From Providencia huaxiensis (GTDB taxonomy: Bacteria; Pseudomonadota; Gammaproteobacteria; Enterobacterales; Enterobacteriaceae), in contig NZ_CP031123.2 in the NCBI RefSeq assembly GCF_002843235.3, positions 124,001 through 188,000 on the forward strand: a stretch of 64,000 bases of DNA, in the 5' to 3' direction. A model generated the notes under the pieces. That model had not been told where the DNA came from. It ran no database searches and saw nothing but the letters and a program-made list of their open reading frames with translations. Within the stretch, counting starts at the first letter, position 1. Each line of letters starts with the position of its first letter. Positions 8,126 to 18,149 of the stretch are shown here, one piece after another. The position numbers were made by a program, and so were the translations under genes.

Positions 8126-11100
8126 TTAAATGATACGAAATTGTGCGGGAAGTTCGCTAAAGCCAAGCCCATTGCCTTTTTTCACGGCAATTTGTACAGG
8201 AATACGTTCTTTCATTGCTTCCACATGGCTAATTACGCCAATAGTTTTGCCTGATGCATTCAAGCTTTCTAATGCATCAAGGGCAATATCTAACGTTTCT
8301 GCATCTAAAGTACCAAAACCTTCGTCTAAAAAGAGCGATTCTAATTGTGTACGATGACTCACCATATCGGATAGCGCTAGGGCCAATGCTAAACTAACTA
8401 AAAAGCTTTCCCCACCAGAAAGCGTTTTAATATCTCGAATGCTATCCGCTTGCCAGCCATCAATAACTTGTAACTCAAGGTTTGCTTGGTGGCTACGCTG
8501 TAATAAATAACGGCCATGAAGTTTTTCAAGCTGTTGATTAGCTAGAGAAACTAAACAATCCAATGTTAGGCCTTGTGCATAACGTCGGAATTTATCCCCT
8601 TCAGCGGAACCGATAAGTAAGCTGAGATAGCTCCAATCATCGTAACTTAACTGACTTTTCTCTATTTCTTGCAGTAAATCTTGTTGCTGGTGGCGCAGTT
8701 GCTTATCGGTATTGAGCTGGTTAATTATCTGGCCTTGTCTCTGATTTATTTGCTTAATTTCTTCATCGAGTTGGGCAACAATTGTTTGTAATTGCATTTC
8801 AGTCAGTGTCGCTAAATCAGTAATACGTTGTTGATTTAGCACTTCAATGGCCTGTAACCCCTCTTTATAACGCGTTTCACACTGTATACGTGCTTGGTTA
8901 ATGCGTTGTTTTAGTGCTTCCAATTGTTGTTTTTCTTCATGGCTTATTAACGCCTTAAGGAAAGTGTGTTGATCACTAAATGGGCTATCGGTAAGTGCTT
9001 GAGTAAACAGGGTATTGGCTTGCGTTTGTGCCAGTTTTGTTTTTTCGCTGGCATCTATGAGCGCTTGATAACTTCCATTCATTGACGCGATGGTTTTATC
9101 AGTCTCATTGAGTTGTTTACTTAATTGTTCCTGAGCTTGGAAAAGCATGGTTTGTTTGTCATTCAATTTCTGAATGAATTGGTTGATAGTTAGACCTGAA
9201 AGCAGTGTTTTTCGTTGTGCTGCTTTTTGCTCTAAATCTAGCTCAATTTGTTTAAGACGATTTCTTTCTTGTTCAATTTGTTGAGTAAGAATATCGAGTT
9301 GTTCTAACTCAACTTTTAATGTGGCTTTATTGACTTCAATTTGTTGGCTAAGTGTTTGCGCCATCACTTTTTGGTTGTTGAAGTGCTCACTGCGTTGGCT
9401 GATCTCGTTAACCCATTCATCGAATTTATCTTTATCAGGCACATTTAAGTTAAATGGCATAAGAGTGGATTGCCATTTATCTAATTGTATCTGCTTACGC
9501 TGTTGAAATTGGTTATATTCTTTTTGGATCTCATCAAGTTGTTGTGTTTGGTTTTTTAAACGCTCTTCAATCAATGACAAATCAGATTGCCATTGGGTAA
9601 AGCCTGCTTGTTGCTCGTGTAGTTGATACTTGGTTTGCTGATATTCGCGCTCTAGCGCGGTCATATCGGCCACTATTTTCTGTTGCGTAGCTAATTGCTC
9701 CGTTAATTGATTAACAAAGAGCGTAACGGCTTGTTCATTTTGGGCTAACTCAGGTGTGAGTGCTTGCTCACATGTCTTTTGCCATTGATAGTTAAAGGCA
9801 TCGAGTTGTTCTCTGATTTGCTGCTGTTGTTGTAAATTTTCGTTTTGGCGTTGTTTTTGTGTATAAAGTTGTGATTCTAACTGAGTTTGTTGTTGCTTTA
9901 ATTGGTCGAGTTTATTTGTAAGCTCAATGAGTTGTTGCTGTGTTTCACTGAGGTGAATTGATTGATAATCGTTAACGGCAGGGTGCTCTGTTGCACCGCA
10001 TAATGGGCAGGGGTTACCCGCTATGAGTTGCTGACGTTCATGCTCTAGGCTAACAATTTTTTGTTCTAATTGTAATTTGTCATTAGTTAGCTTGATGAGT
10101 GGCGTCAATTCATTAATGCGTGTTAGGGCAATGCTCAATGTTTTTTGCGTGGTGGTGATATCTTGTGCTAATTCAACATCTTTTTGGGTCTGTTTTTGTT
10201 TTTGCGTTTGTGCATTAAGGCATTGAGATAATATTAATGGCAATAATTTAGCATGTTGTAAGCGTGCTTGTAGCTGTTCAATGTGTTGGTTGATGGCGTT
10301 AATGTCATGTTTTTCTTGGTTTTGTTTGTAGCTTTCTTCTTGTTTTTTGAATGTGACGGTGCTGTGTTCTAACTCGAGACGTTTTTGGGATAATTTTTCA
10401 GTTTTCTGCTGCTGTTGCCGCTGTAATTGTGTAACTTCATTTGAAATAATTTGTTGTTTTTTATGCAAACTCACCAGTTTATCAGCTAACTCGAATATAA
10501 AATGGCCTTGTTGCTGCCAGCTACCGATGTGCGCATTGAGCTCAGCGTCTTTTGGGTGTTCTTCTAGGAATAGGTTGTGTTTCTTTAACTCAAGGTGCGC
10601 AGTTTGGATCTGACTTTGAGTCTCATTAACTAAGTGTTTTTTTTGCTGAAGAGTTGTGTGCTGTTGTTCAATTTGTTGCGTAATTTCAGTCTGTTGTTGT
10701 TTCAATTGTGCAATTTGGTTATCCAGAGGCCTGACAGTTTCATCAATCAATTGATGTTGTTGTTTGGCAAAATCAAGATGTTGTTGATACTCGGATTGTG
10801 ATTTCAACAACTTCTCTTGCAGTGGGGCACGTTCAGCTTGCTGGGTTTGCAAGCTAAGTTTCAGCTGTTGTTGTTTATTTATGTATTCAGTGAGTTGTTG
10901 TTGCTGGCGCTCAACGTCCTGCCATAACGGGCGAAGCGACTCCGCAGGGGCGCTATCAGCCAATCTTTTCAACTGAGGCTGTGCGGATTGGAACTCAAGC
11001 TCATTTTTTTTGAGTTCATCATCAAGTGATTGCATGCGCTGGGTGAGTTGGTGATATTGTTGCCACCAATTGACGCCTTGTTGGTGGCGAGCCCGCTGTT

Positions 11101-11809
11101 GCTTGGTTTGAGTTTCTTGTTCAAGTAAATGGTTTTGCTGTACTAATAACTCTTGGTGTTCTGCTTCAGTGAGTAAATTAATGCTTTGTGCCTTTGCCTT
11201 TAGCAAATCTAAGTCAATTTTGGCTTGTTTGTGTTGATTAAAAACATAAATTGAAATCTGGCTATAAATTTCTGTGCCTGTAATTTCTTCAAGTAAATCA
11301 GCGCGTTCTTTCTCTGAAGCATTTAAAAAAGCCGCGAAGTCCCCTTGAGAGAGTAAAATTGATTTGGTAAAACGCTCATAATCAAGCCCAGTTATTTGTG
11401 CTATTAATTCTTTTATCTCTGTGATTTTTACGGTCAATATTTTACCATCAGTAACCGTTGCAAGCTCCGCCTTAGGCTGTTGTAAATTGCCATCAGGCTT
11501 TCCTCCTGCTCGTCGTTGGCTCCAAAAGGCGCGATAAGCTTTACCTTTGACCTCAAACTCTACCTCTGCAAGGCATTCCCCTGTGTGGCGAGTCATCAGT
11601 TCATTTTGTGCGTTAGAAATGGTTTTTAAACGCGGTGTTCGGTGATAAAGCGCAAGGCAAATCGCATCCAATAAGGTGGTTTTTCCTGCGCCAGTGGCAC
11701 CTGTAATGGCAAATAAGCCATTGCTAGCAAATGGCTCCGCAGTGAAATCAATTTTCCACTCACCTCGAAGAGAGTTAATATTTTTTAAACGTAAACTTAG
11801 AATCTTCAT
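8126..11809 (-). CDS. sbcC: SbcCD nuclease, ATPase subunit SbcC
   Basis: The 1227-residue Rad50-like SMC protein forms a complex with SbcD that cleaves hairpins, cruciforms and protein-blocked DNA ends. Walker A is GATGAGKTT (37-45). Two long Gln/Leu-rich coiled-coil arms flank a zinc hook, CPLC, near residue 600. The C-terminal lobe has the ABC signature LSGGESF near 1128 and the Walker [12 protein letters not shown] near 1156. It is somewhat longer than the E. coli protein (1048), with the extra length in the Gln-rich coiled coil. It begins one base after the sbcD stop, so translation is probably coupled. Confidence 0.95.
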   Translation of the reverse strand: MKILSLRLKNINSLRGEWKIDFTAEPFASNGLFAITGATGAGKTTLLDAICLALYHRTPRLKTISNAQNELMTRHTGECLAEVEFEVKGKAYRAFWSQRRAGGKPDGNLQQPKAELATVTDGKILTVKITEIKELIAQITGLDYERFTKSILLSQGDFAAFLNASEKERADLLEEITGTEIYSQISIYVFNQHKQAKIDLDLLKAKAQSINLLTEAEHQELLVQQNHLLEQETQTKQQRARHQQGVNWWQQYHQLTQRMQSLDDELKKNELEFQSAQPQLKRLADSAPAESLRPLWQDVERQQQQLTEYINKQQQLKLSLQTQQAERAPLQEKLLKSQSEYQQHLDFAKQQHQLIDETVRPLDNQIAQLKQQQTEITQQIEQQHTTLQQKKHLVNETQSQIQTAHLELKKHNLFLEEHPKDAELNAHIGSWQQQGHFIFELADKLVSLHKKQQIISNEVTQLQRQQQQKTEKLSQKRLELEHSTVTFKKQEESYKQNQEKHDINAINQHIEQLQARLQHAKLLPLILSQCLNAQTQKQKQTQKDVELAQDITTTQKTLSIALTRINELTPLIKLTNDKLQLEQKIVSLEHERQQLIAGNPCPLCGATEHPAVNDYQSIHLSETQQQLIELTNKLDQLKQQQTQLESQLYTQKQRQNENLQQQQQIREQLDAFNYQWQKTCEQALTPELAQNEQAVTLFVNQLTEQLATQQKIVADMTALEREYQQTKYQLHEQQAGFTQWQSDLSLIEERLKNQTQQLDEIQKEYNQFQQRKQIQLDKWQSTLMPFNLNVPDKDKFDEWVNEISQRSEHFNNQKVMAQTLSQQIEVNKATLKVELEQLDILTQQIEQERNRLKQIELDLEQKAAQRKTLLSGLTINQFIQKLNDKQTMLFQAQEQLSKQLNETDKTIASMNGSYQALIDASEKTKLAQTQANTLFTQALTDSPFSDQHTFLKALISHEEKQQLEALKQRINQARIQCETRYKEGLQAIEVLNQQRITDLATLTEMQLQTIVAQLDEEIKQINQRQGQIINQLNTDKQLRHQQQDLLQEIEKSQLSYDDWSYLSLLIGSAEGDKFRRYAQGLTLDCLVSLANQQLEKLHGRYLLQRSHQANLELQVIDGWQADSIRDIKTLSGGESFLVSLALALALSDMVSHRTQLESLFLDEGFGTLDAETLDIALDALESLNASGKTIGVISHVEAMKERIPVQIAVKKGNGLGFSELPAQFRII

Positions 11810-11810
11810 A

Positions 11811-13025
11811 TTAACTTTCCTTGCTCATTTGTAATGCGTCATAAGATTGTTGAAATAGCTGCACTAGGCGCTGTTCACGCTCAGGATCCTCTAAAGACTC
11901 TTGGGCAAGGCGACGTAAAAAAACATCTTCTACAGTGAGTTCACTTAATGTTTCATTGGCTAAGGTTTGGCTTTGTCCCTGTATTTGCTTACGTGCACGG
12001 CGCAGTATCACGACTTCAACAGGGAGATCTTGTGTCAACGCTTCAATACGCTGTTGGATATCAGCGAGGTAATCTTGTGAAGCAACTTCAATATCTAACC
12101 AAACAGGTTTATCTCCTAGGTAATCTTTCCATGCTTCTAATTGCTGTTCTATTTGGCTTAAGGAGCCTTTAATGCTTTGCAATGGCTGAATAATAGGGAT
12201 GTCCAATGGGGTGATTTGAGTCAATTCGCTTCCGGTGAATTCAACAAGGCAGACACTTTTTTGTTGTGCTGTTTCGTCAAAACTCAATGCAATAGGTGAG
12301 CCACAGTAGCGAATATTTTCTTGCCCTCCAATCACTTGGGGACGGTGAATATGGCCAAGGGCAATATAGTCAGCAGGGGGAAAAGCCCCAGAAGGAAACG
12401 CATCTAACGTACCAATATAAATATCTCGAACGGAGTCCGTTAAGGCTGCACCGACAACCGTTAAATGGCCAGTGGCAATAATTGGAATATCCAGCCCCAA
12501 TGCGGTTCGCTGTTCTAGCGCGAGTTGGTAGCTGGCTTGGTAATGATCATGAATAGCGGTTTGTAGTGAGCGTTGTTTATCTTCACTATTTTGCCCTGCA
12601 ATACTGAGCTGGATATCTCGAGGACGTAAAAAAGGGATGGCACAGACGAGGCCAATAGGTTGTTCCTGTTTATTTACTAAAGTAATGACATGCGGTTCAC
12701 TTCCAGACGTAATAACCTGTGTATTCAAATAACTAAGTAGAGCGCTTGATTCATTGAGTACAGAAACCGAGTCGTGATTTCCACTTAAAATTACTAGCTG
12801 GCAGCCTGTTTTTTGTAAATCAACAATAAATTTATTATACAGTTCACGTGCATAGCTCGGTGGCGAACCGGTATCGAAGATATCACCTGCAACGATGACA
12901 GCATCAACTTGGTGTAATTCCACTTGTTCCACAAGCCAGTTTAAGAAATGTTGGTGCTCAGGCGCACGGCTTTTGGTAAAAAAATACTGACCAAGGTGCC
13001 AGTCTGAGGTATGAATAATGCGCAT
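11811..13025 (-). CDS. sbcD: SbcCD nuclease, nuclease subunit SbcD
   Basis: The 404-residue Mre11-like phosphoesterase carries the five metal-binding motifs in order: HTSDWHLGQ (5-13), [20 protein letters not shown] and LGHIHRPQ. These hold the Mn ions that cut DNA in the SbcCD complex. The ATG at 13025 gives the standard [12 protein letters not shown] start. It is the first gene of the sbcDC operon and is divergent from phoB, as in E. coli, so the two promoters share a region of about 285 bp. Confidence 0.95.
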   Translation of the reverse strand: MRIIHTSDWHLGQYFFTKSRAPEHQHFLNWLVEQVELHQVDAVIVAGDIFDTGSPPSYARELYNKFIVDLQKTGCQLVILSGNHDSVSVLNESSALLSYLNTQVITSGSEPHVITLVNKQEQPIGLVCAIPFLRPRDIQLSIAGQNSEDKQRSLQTAIHDHYQASYQLALEQRTALGLDIPIIATGHLTVVGAALTDSVRDIYIGTLDAFPSGAFPPADYIALGHIHRPQVIGGQENIRYCGSPIALSFDETAQQKSVCLVEFTGSELTQITPLDIPIIQPLQSIKGSLSQIEQQLEAWKDYLGDKPVWLDIEVASQDYLADIQQRIEALTQDLPVEVVILRRARKQIQGQSQTLANETLSELTVEDVFLRRLAQESLEDPEREQRLVQLFQQSYDALQMSKES

Positions 13026-13245
13026 GAGTTATCAATTCCTATCATCAATAATGTGCATGAACGTTCGATAATTAAGTATACCCGATCCATATCACTCGTT
13101 GAGGGATGTTTGCGACTTTATTACCTATTACTATATTGCGGAACTATGTCGTCGCGGAACTATGTTGCGGAAATATTTCACTTAAATGACATTTAACCGT
13201 TAAAATAAAGATTAATATGAGTTTCACCCATTGATATTCATAATT

Positions 13246-13268
13246 CTGTCATAAAAGTGACGCATAAT
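13246..13268 (+). promoter_or_regulatory. Pho box and -10 of phoBR
   Basis: CTGTCATAAAAGTGACGC at 13246-13263 fits the two-repeat PhoB box and is nearly the same as the E. coli phoB operator. CATAAT overlaps and follows it as a -10 element. The box replaces the -35, so phoBR is predicted to activate itself when phosphate is low. Confidence 0.85.
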
Positions 13269-13311
13269 GCTTTCACATTTTAAATGTCTTCTTAATTTTA
13301 CAGGAACAATC

Positions 13312-14001
13312 ATGGCAAGACGCATTCTAGTTGTTGAAGATGAAGCGCCCATCCGAGAAATGGTTTGTTTTGTATTAGAACAGAATGGTTTTCAGCCTAT
13401 TGAAGCTGATGATTATGACAGTGCGATTGCACAACTCGTTGACCCGCTACCTGACCTCGTACTACTGGATTGGATGATCCCCGGTGGCTCTGGGATCCAA
13501 GTCATTAAACATATGAAACGTGATAGCGCAACACGTGACGTTCCTGTCATGATGTTAACTGCACGAGGAGAAGAAGAAGACCGCGTAAAAGGTTTGGAAG
13601 TTGGCGCGGATGACTATCTTATTAAGCCATTTTCACCGAAGGAATTAATTGCTCGGGTAAAAGCAATCTTACGTCGTATCTCCCCAATGGCGACGGAAGA
13701 CATTATTGAAATGAATGGGTTAATGTTAGACCCTACCTCTCATCGTGTCACCAGCAATGAAATCCCTATCGATATGGGCCCAACTGAATATAAATTACTC
13801 CATTTCTTTATGACTCACCCTGAACGCGTATATAGTAGAGAACAGCTATTGAACTATGTATGGGGTGCCAATGTGTATGTGGAGGATAGAACTGTTGACG
13901 TGCATATTCGGCGGCTAAGAAAGGCACTAGAGACGGAAGGCCATGATAAAATGGTGCAAACTGTACGTGGTACAGGTTATCGTTTTTCTGTCCGTTACTA
14001 A
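13312..14001 (+). CDS. phoB: Phosphate response regulator PhoB
   Basis: The ATG at 13312 follows CAGGAA and gives the family start [18 protein letters not shown] start at 13267 would add 15 unrelated residues. The 229-residue protein has an N-terminal receiver domain with acidic pocket residues E9/D10, phosphoacceptor Asp53 (LLDWM) and the Lys of [10 protein letters not shown]-terminal OmpR-type winged helix follows, with [15 protein letters not shown] as recognition helix. Phosphorylated PhoB activates phosphate-scavenging genes through Pho boxes, including its own upstream one. phoR follows after 23 bp. Confidence 0.97.
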   Translation: MARRILVVEDEAPIREMVCFVLEQNGFQPIEADDYDSAIAQLVDPLPDLVLLDWMIPGGSGIQVIKHMKRDSATRDVPVMMLTARGEEEDRVKGLEVGADDYLIKPFSPKELIARVKAILRRISPMATEDIIEMNGLMLDPTSHRVTSNEIPIDMGPTEYKLLHFFMTHPERVYSREQLLNYVWGANVYVEDRTVDVHIRRLRKALETEGHDKMVQTVRGTGYRFSVRY

Positions 14002-14024
14002 AGACCACAAAGGGAGAGCCATGC

Positions 14025-15335
14025 GTGCTTGAACGTTTATCGATTAAGCAGCTGATTTGGGGGCTGTTTTTATTTATCTTACCCGCCCTTATCTTATCGG
14101 TTTTTATTGGCCACCTAGCGTGGCTATTAGTGATCTCGCTACTTGCTGCACTGATATGGCATGGGTATAACTTGCTCAAGCTTTCTTACTGGTTATGGTT
14201 AGATAGAAGTATGCTCCCCCCCGAAGGGCGAGGTGGGTGGGAACCGATATTTTATGGTATCTACCAGATGCAGCAACGTAATCGAAAACGCCGTCGTGAA
14301 TTAGGCCAGTTAATTAAACGGTTTCGTAGTGGTGCAGAATCACTACCTGATGCCGTCGTAATGATGACAACCGAAGGGAATATCTTTTGGTGTAATCGCC
14401 ATGCTCAGGCTTTACTCGGCTTCCGTTGGCCTGAAGATAACGGACAGCATATTTTTAATTTATTACGTTACCCAGACTTTAGCCGCTACTTCACCATTAA
14501 GCGTTATGACCAAGCGCTAACTATTGAGCTCAATAGTGGTGAAATCGTTGAGTTTCGTATCTTGCCGTATACCGAAGGGCAGTTATTGATGGTTGCGCGG
14601 GATGTGACAGAAAAACGTCGTTTGGAAAAGGCGCGTAGGGACTTCTTTGCAAATGTGAGCCACGAATTACGGACGCCTCTTACGGTTATTCAAGGTTATC
14701 TTGAGGTGATGGACGACCAAGAAAACGTGACTGCGGTTAATAAGAAAGCACTGCATGTCATGCAAGAACAAACGCACCGTATGGATAACTTAGTTAAACA
14801 GCTTTTGCAGTTGTCACGTATCGAAGTTGCTCCTCAAATTAACCTTGATGAGCAAGTGAATATCCCTGTTACTCTCAAAATGATTGAACAAGAAGCACTC
14901 AGTTTAAGCCAAGGGCGCCACCAGTTTGAATTTCATGTTGATGAAAAATTGCGTGTCCATGGTAATGAAGAACAATTACGAAGTGCAGTGGCAAATTTAG
15001 TCTATAACGCGATTAGCCATACGCCTGAGGGCACAAAAATTTGGGTTGATTGGCAAAGAAGTGGGCAAGGGGCTCGCTTTAGTGTGAGAGATAACGGGCA
15101 AGGGATACCTGCAGAGCATATCCCTCGTTTAACGGAACGTTTTTATCGGGTAGATAAAGCGCGCTCTCGCCAAGGCGGTGGAGGTACTGGCCTTGGGTTA
15201 GCTATTGTTAAACATGCATTACAACATCATAGCAGCCAATTGGTGGTGACAAGCCAATTAGGTAAAGGTAGTGAGTTTTCATTTACTTTACCGCCAGTGC
15301 TAATTGTTGATGATAAAAAACTTAAAAGTGAGTAA
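14025..15335 (+). CDS. phoR: Phosphate sensor histidine kinase PhoR
   Basis: The GTG at 14025 gives [10 protein letters not shown], the standard PhoR start, with AGGGAG upstream. The ATG four bases earlier is out of frame and stops at once. Two membrane helices lie at about 10-47. They are followed by the PhoR linker, a PAS domain near 100-190, the dimerisation helix with phospho-His213 ([10 protein letters not shown]) and a HATPase domain with its N box ([13 protein letters not shown]), G1 (DNGQGIP) and G2 ([10 protein letters not shown]). It phosphorylates or dephosphorylates PhoB according to signals from the Pst transporter and PhoU. Confidence 0.96.
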   Translation: MLERLSIKQLIWGLFLFILPALILSVFIGHLAWLLVISLLAALIWHGYNLLKLSYWLWLDRSMLPPEGRGGWEPIFYGIYQMQQRNRKRRRELGQLIKRFRSGAESLPDAVVMMTTEGNIFWCNRHAQALLGFRWPEDNGQHIFNLLRYPDFSRYFTIKRYDQALTIELNSGEIVEFRILPYTEGQLLMVARDVTEKRRLEKARRDFFANVSHELRTPLTVIQGYLEVMDDQENVTAVNKKALHVMQEQTHRMDNLVKQLLQLSRIEVAPQINLDEQVNIPVTLKMIEQEALSLSQGRHQFEFHVDEKLRVHGNEEQLRSAVANLVYNAISHTPEGTKIWVDWQRSGQGARFSVRDNGQGIPAEHIPRLTERFYRVDKARSRQGGGGTGLGLAIVKHALQHHSSQLVVTSQLGKGSEFSFTLPPVLIVDDKKLKSE

Positions 15336-15338
15336 ATG

Positions 15339-15385
15339 AATCCACTTTATTAATATAATCAAGGTATTAATGAAGTGGATTATTT
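15339..15385 (+). terminator. Terminator of phoBR
   Basis: Arms at 15339-15355 and 15365-15381 form a 17-bp stem with one G-U pair and a 9-base loop, followed by ATTTCTATTT. It starts a few bases past the phoR stop. Confidence 0.75.
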
Positions 15386-15825
15386 CTATTTATCAATGCA
15401 TTTATGTGTTCCATTCAAAATATATATATTTAATGCTGATAATTGCCATCATGTTAATTATATGCTCTGTTAAATAATCAATTGTAATCACCAGAAAAAG
15501 ATGAGTTGTTCATTTTTCGAGCAAAGCATATAACGAGTATTGGGATTTTACTGAAAGTAATCACTAGTTCTGAAAATTAGTTTAGTTATTTATTCTTGTT
15601 TTTCGGTTTGCTATTGCCTTTTTGCCCTATAAAAGTTCTACTTGTTGTCAGTTATTGGCGAATTTTTCTGTTTTTTGACTTTTCATTTCGTATGATGCAA
15701 GCAAATATACTTTTTTATATTGTTAACAGTATGTTTATCAGAATTCTATCTCGCTATATATATTTCAAAGGGTTGCTAAGTGTAAACCCATAATTTTCTA
15801 TTTTGTCACTTAAAAATAACATAAT
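15386..15825. other. AT-rich leader region before brnQ
   Basis: No convincing gene is present. An open frame of 65 codons at 15596-15793 is dominated by Phe, Ile and Leu, lacks a good ribosome site and looks like a chance product of AT-rich DNA. The brnQ promoter should be here, but I cannot place it. Confidence 0.45.
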
Positions 15826-17151
15826 ATGGCTCATCGTTTATCATCAAGAGATATCATCGCATTAGGCTTTATGACTTTTGCGTTATTCGTCGGGGCAGGG
15901 AACATTATCTTTCCCCCTATGGTTGGTTTGCAGGCAGGGGAACAAGTTTGGACTGCCGCACTAGGTTTTTTGGTTACTGGTGTGGGTCTACCTGTTTTAA
16001 CGGTTATTGCGCTGGCTAAAGTAGGTGGGGGCATTGAAGCGCTCAGCACGCCTGTCGGCAAAACAGCAGGGTTACTACTAGCGGTTGTTGCTTATTTGTC
16101 TGTAGGGCCGCTATTTGCCACACCAAGAACGGCAACTGTGTCCTATAAAGTCGGCATCGCACCTTTATTCGGTGGTGAGTCCGATTTGCTGTTACTGATC
16201 TACAGCGTGGTTTACTTCGTTCTCGTTATCGGTATTTCATTATACCCAGGAAAATTGCTCGATAGCGTTGGGCACATTTTAGCGCCTGTAAAAATGTTAG
16301 CTCTGGCTATTTTGGGTATTGCGGCTGTTATGTGGCCAGCGGGGGACCCGATCCCTTCTACAATAGAATACCGTGAGATGGCTTTCTCGAACGGCTTTAT
16401 CAATGGTTACCTGACAATGGATACCCTCGGTGCGATGGTATTTGGTATCGTTATTGTTAATGCTGCGCGTTCAAGGGGTATCGAAAATTCTTCATTATTA
16501 ACCCGTTATACTATGTGGGCAGGGTTAATTGCAGGGGTATTATTAACGCTGGTCTATTTGTCACTGTTTAAGTTAGGTGAGAATAGTGGTTCGTTAATTC
16601 CAAACCCTGCGGATGGCGCTGATATTTTACATACCTATGTCCAATATACTTTTGGTAATTATGGTAGCTTCTTCCTTGCGGTATTAATCTTTGTTGCTTG
16701 TATGGTAACGGCTGTAGGCTTAACGTGTGCTTGTGCAGAGTTCTTTAGCCGCTATGTACCGATCTCTTACCGTAAACTGGTGCTGATCCTGGGTGTGTTC
16801 TCTATGGTGATCTCAAACTTAGGTTTAAGTAAGCTAATCGCCTTCTCATTACCGGTGCTAGTTTCAATTTATCCACCTTGTATCGTATTAATTTTATTAA
16901 GCTTTACTTTGAAGTGGTGGAAAAACCCTACGATAGTGATTGCACCGACAATGTTAGTCAGCTTTGTGGTCGGTCTAATTGGCGCCGTAAAAGCGTCAGA
17001 TCATCTGAAAGGTTATATTCCTGAATGGATGACTGCAATGCCACTGTATAAGCAAGATTTAGTCTGGGTATTACCAACTGTTGTTGTGATGGTCGTGGCA
17101 ATTTTATGCGATAAGTTTGTGGCACCCGCTGCGCAGCATAAACAAGTATAG
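15826..17151 (+). CDS. brnQ: Branched-chain amino acid:cation symporter BrnQ
   Basis: The 441-residue inner-membrane protein of the LIVCS family is close to E. coli BrnQ (439) over its whole length. It has 12 predicted membrane helices and the conserved blocks [13 protein letters not shown] (19-31), [13 protein letters not shown] and [16 protein letters not shown]. It imports leucine, isoleucine and valine with sodium or protons. The start is the ATG giving [15 protein letters not shown], and the ribosome site is weak. It follows phoBR as in E. coli, but the proY and malZ genes of that region are absent. A strong terminator follows. Confidence 0.95.
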   Translation: MAHRLSSRDIIALGFMTFALFVGAGNIIFPPMVGLQAGEQVWTAALGFLVTGVGLPVLTVIALAKVGGGIEALSTPVGKTAGLLLAVVAYLSVGPLFATPRTATVSYKVGIAPLFGGESDLLLLIYSVVYFVLVIGISLYPGKLLDSVGHILAPVKMLALAILGIAAVMWPAGDPIPSTIEYREMAFSNGFINGYLTMDTLGAMVFGIVIVNAARSRGIENSSLLTRYTMWAGLIAGVLLTLVYLSLFKLGENSGSLIPNPADGADILHTYVQYTFGNYGSFFLAVLIFVACMVTAVGLTCACAEFFSRYVPISYRKLVLILGVFSMVISNLGLSKLIAFSLPVLVSIYPPCIVLILLSFTLKWWKNPTIVIAPTMLVSFVVGLIGAVKASDHLKGYIPEWMTAMPLYKQDLVWVLPTVVVMVVAILCDKFVAPAAQHKQV

Positions 17152-17172
17152 TAATTTCAATTATTGAATCGA

Positions 17173-17201
17173 AGGGCCGCTAATGTTAGCGGCCTTTTTT
17201 T
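17173..17201 (+). terminator. Terminator of brnQ
   Basis: GGCCGCTA and TAGCGGCC form a perfect stem with a 4-base loop, followed by seven Ts. Confidence 0.92.
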
Positions 17202-17313
17202 GTGTAACCAGAGCGGTTACATAACTCGTTTTGAATGGGGCTAATGATATTTTTTTGTTGAAGTTAGTACGGAGTACTAGTAGATTGGATAGGAAATGCG
17301 CAAGGAGGTGCAA

Positions 17314-17637
17314 ATGAATTATTTAGAGTTTGTTGAAACTAGAATTTTTAGTCAGCAACGTAAACTAATTATGGAAGATAATGAATTTCAATTATTTCAG
17401 GCCTTCTTATTAGAAAACTATGAGTATGGTGACGTAATAAGCCGCTCTGGAGGATGTAGAAAAATACGTTGGAGAGCCTTAAATAAAGGAAAACGTGGTG
17501 GTGTTAGGGTTATCTATTATAACAGAACCATGAGCGGTAGGTTGTATTTGCTTACGATTTATACTAAGAACGCAAAGGAAGATTTGAATGAACAAGAAAA
17601 AGCGATTTTACGAGCAATCATTCAAAAGCTTGCTTAA
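17314..17637 (+). CDS. RelE/HigB-like toxin of a type II toxin-antitoxin pair
   Basis: The start is the ATG at 17314 because AAGGAGGT lies seven bases upstream. An ATG at 17296 would overlap that site. The 107-residue product has the RelE/HigB-2-type layout. An N-terminal helix is followed by FLLENYEYGDVI, GGCRKIRW and the basic strand GKRGGVRVIYYNR near residues 69-81. It ends with LLTIYTKNAKEDLNEQEK, typical of the DUF1044/HigB-2 branch. Members cleave mRNA at the ribosome. The partner antitoxin gene lies downstream but is separated by about 170 bp holding an ERIC-like element. The toxin-first order is usual for this branch. Confidence 0.85.
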   Translation: MNYLEFVETRIFSQQRKLIMEDNEFQLFQAFLLENYEYGDVISRSGGCRKIRWRALNKGKRGGVRVIYYNRTMSGRLYLLTIYTKNAKEDLNEQEKAILRAIIQKLA

Positions 17638-17650
17638 TGGTTAAATATAC

Positions 17651-17773
17651 TCGTAATCTTTCAAGTTGCAGCGGTGTTGATTACGCTCAGATAGCCGAGT
17701 CACATAGTTTATCTATGCTTTCCGTCTATCTTCCTTTATCACCTAACTGCCGCTCGAATTATTTAAAATATAG
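17651..17773. repeat. ERIC-like palindrome inside a toxin-antitoxin operon
   Basis: The centre, CACATAGTTTATCTATG, is flanked by GCAGCGGTGTTGATTACGC on the left and CCTAACTGCCGCTCGAATTA on the right, matching the arm layout of the other ERICs here but with a diverged core. It fills nearly the whole space between toxin stop and antitoxin start. Confidence 0.75.
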
Positions 17774-17805
17774 AATTGAATGAGTTATGTAATAAGGATA
17801 ATGGT

Positions 17806-18108
17806 ATGGGAAAAAAGCTTTTTGACGATTTAGTGAGTAGCTTAGAAGAGATGGTTGCTATCGAGAAAGGTGAATTAGTTCCTGCTAGTGAAAATATTCA
17901 TCGCTTCGAACTACCAGATGTTAAAGCTATTCGTAAACACTCTGGTATGAAACAACAAGAGTTTGCAGAAGCGATAGGTTCTAGTGTTGATTTGGTCCGT
18001 AGCTGGGAACAACAACGTCGGTTTCCATCAGGAATAGCCCTCAAATTGTTGTATCTTTTAGAAAAGAAACCAAGCCTGATTAATGAGTTGAGGGCCATTC
18101 ATATTTAA
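17806..18108 (+). CDS. XRE-family antitoxin (HigA/NadS-like)
   Basis: The ATG at 17806, preceded by AAGGAT, gives a 100-residue protein starting MGKKLFDDLVSSLEEM. A TTG at 17776 would add ten residues without support. The N-terminal helix and linker (residues 1-40) would wrap the toxin. A Cro/C1-type helix-turn-helix follows at about 45-90 (MKQQEFAEAIGSSVDLVRSW). This is the NadS/HigA-2 pattern of an antitoxin that also represses its own operon. The gap to the toxin is unusually large because of the inserted repeat, so how much antitoxin comes from the toxin promoter is uncertain. Confidence 0.85.
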   Translation: MGKKLFDDLVSSLEEMVAIEKGELVPASENIHRFELPDVKAIRKHSGMKQQEFAEAIGSSVDLVRSWEQQRRFPSGIALKLLYLLEKKPSLINELRAIHI

Positions 18109-18136
18109 TCCAACCCCATAAGTGAAGGGGTTGGAT
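18108..18136. terminator. Hairpin between convergent antitoxin and ggt genes
   Basis: ATCCAACCCC and GGGGTTGGAT form a perfect 10-bp stem with a 9-base loop in the gap of about 40 bp between two converging genes. It can serve both strands, although U-runs are short. Confidence 0.65.
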
Positions 18137-18149
18137 CCTTCGACAGCGA

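Noticed and set aside
15596..15793. 65-codon frame before brnQ
   Set aside because: It has no ribosome site and consists mainly of hydrophobic residues from AT-rich codons. No family is recognised.
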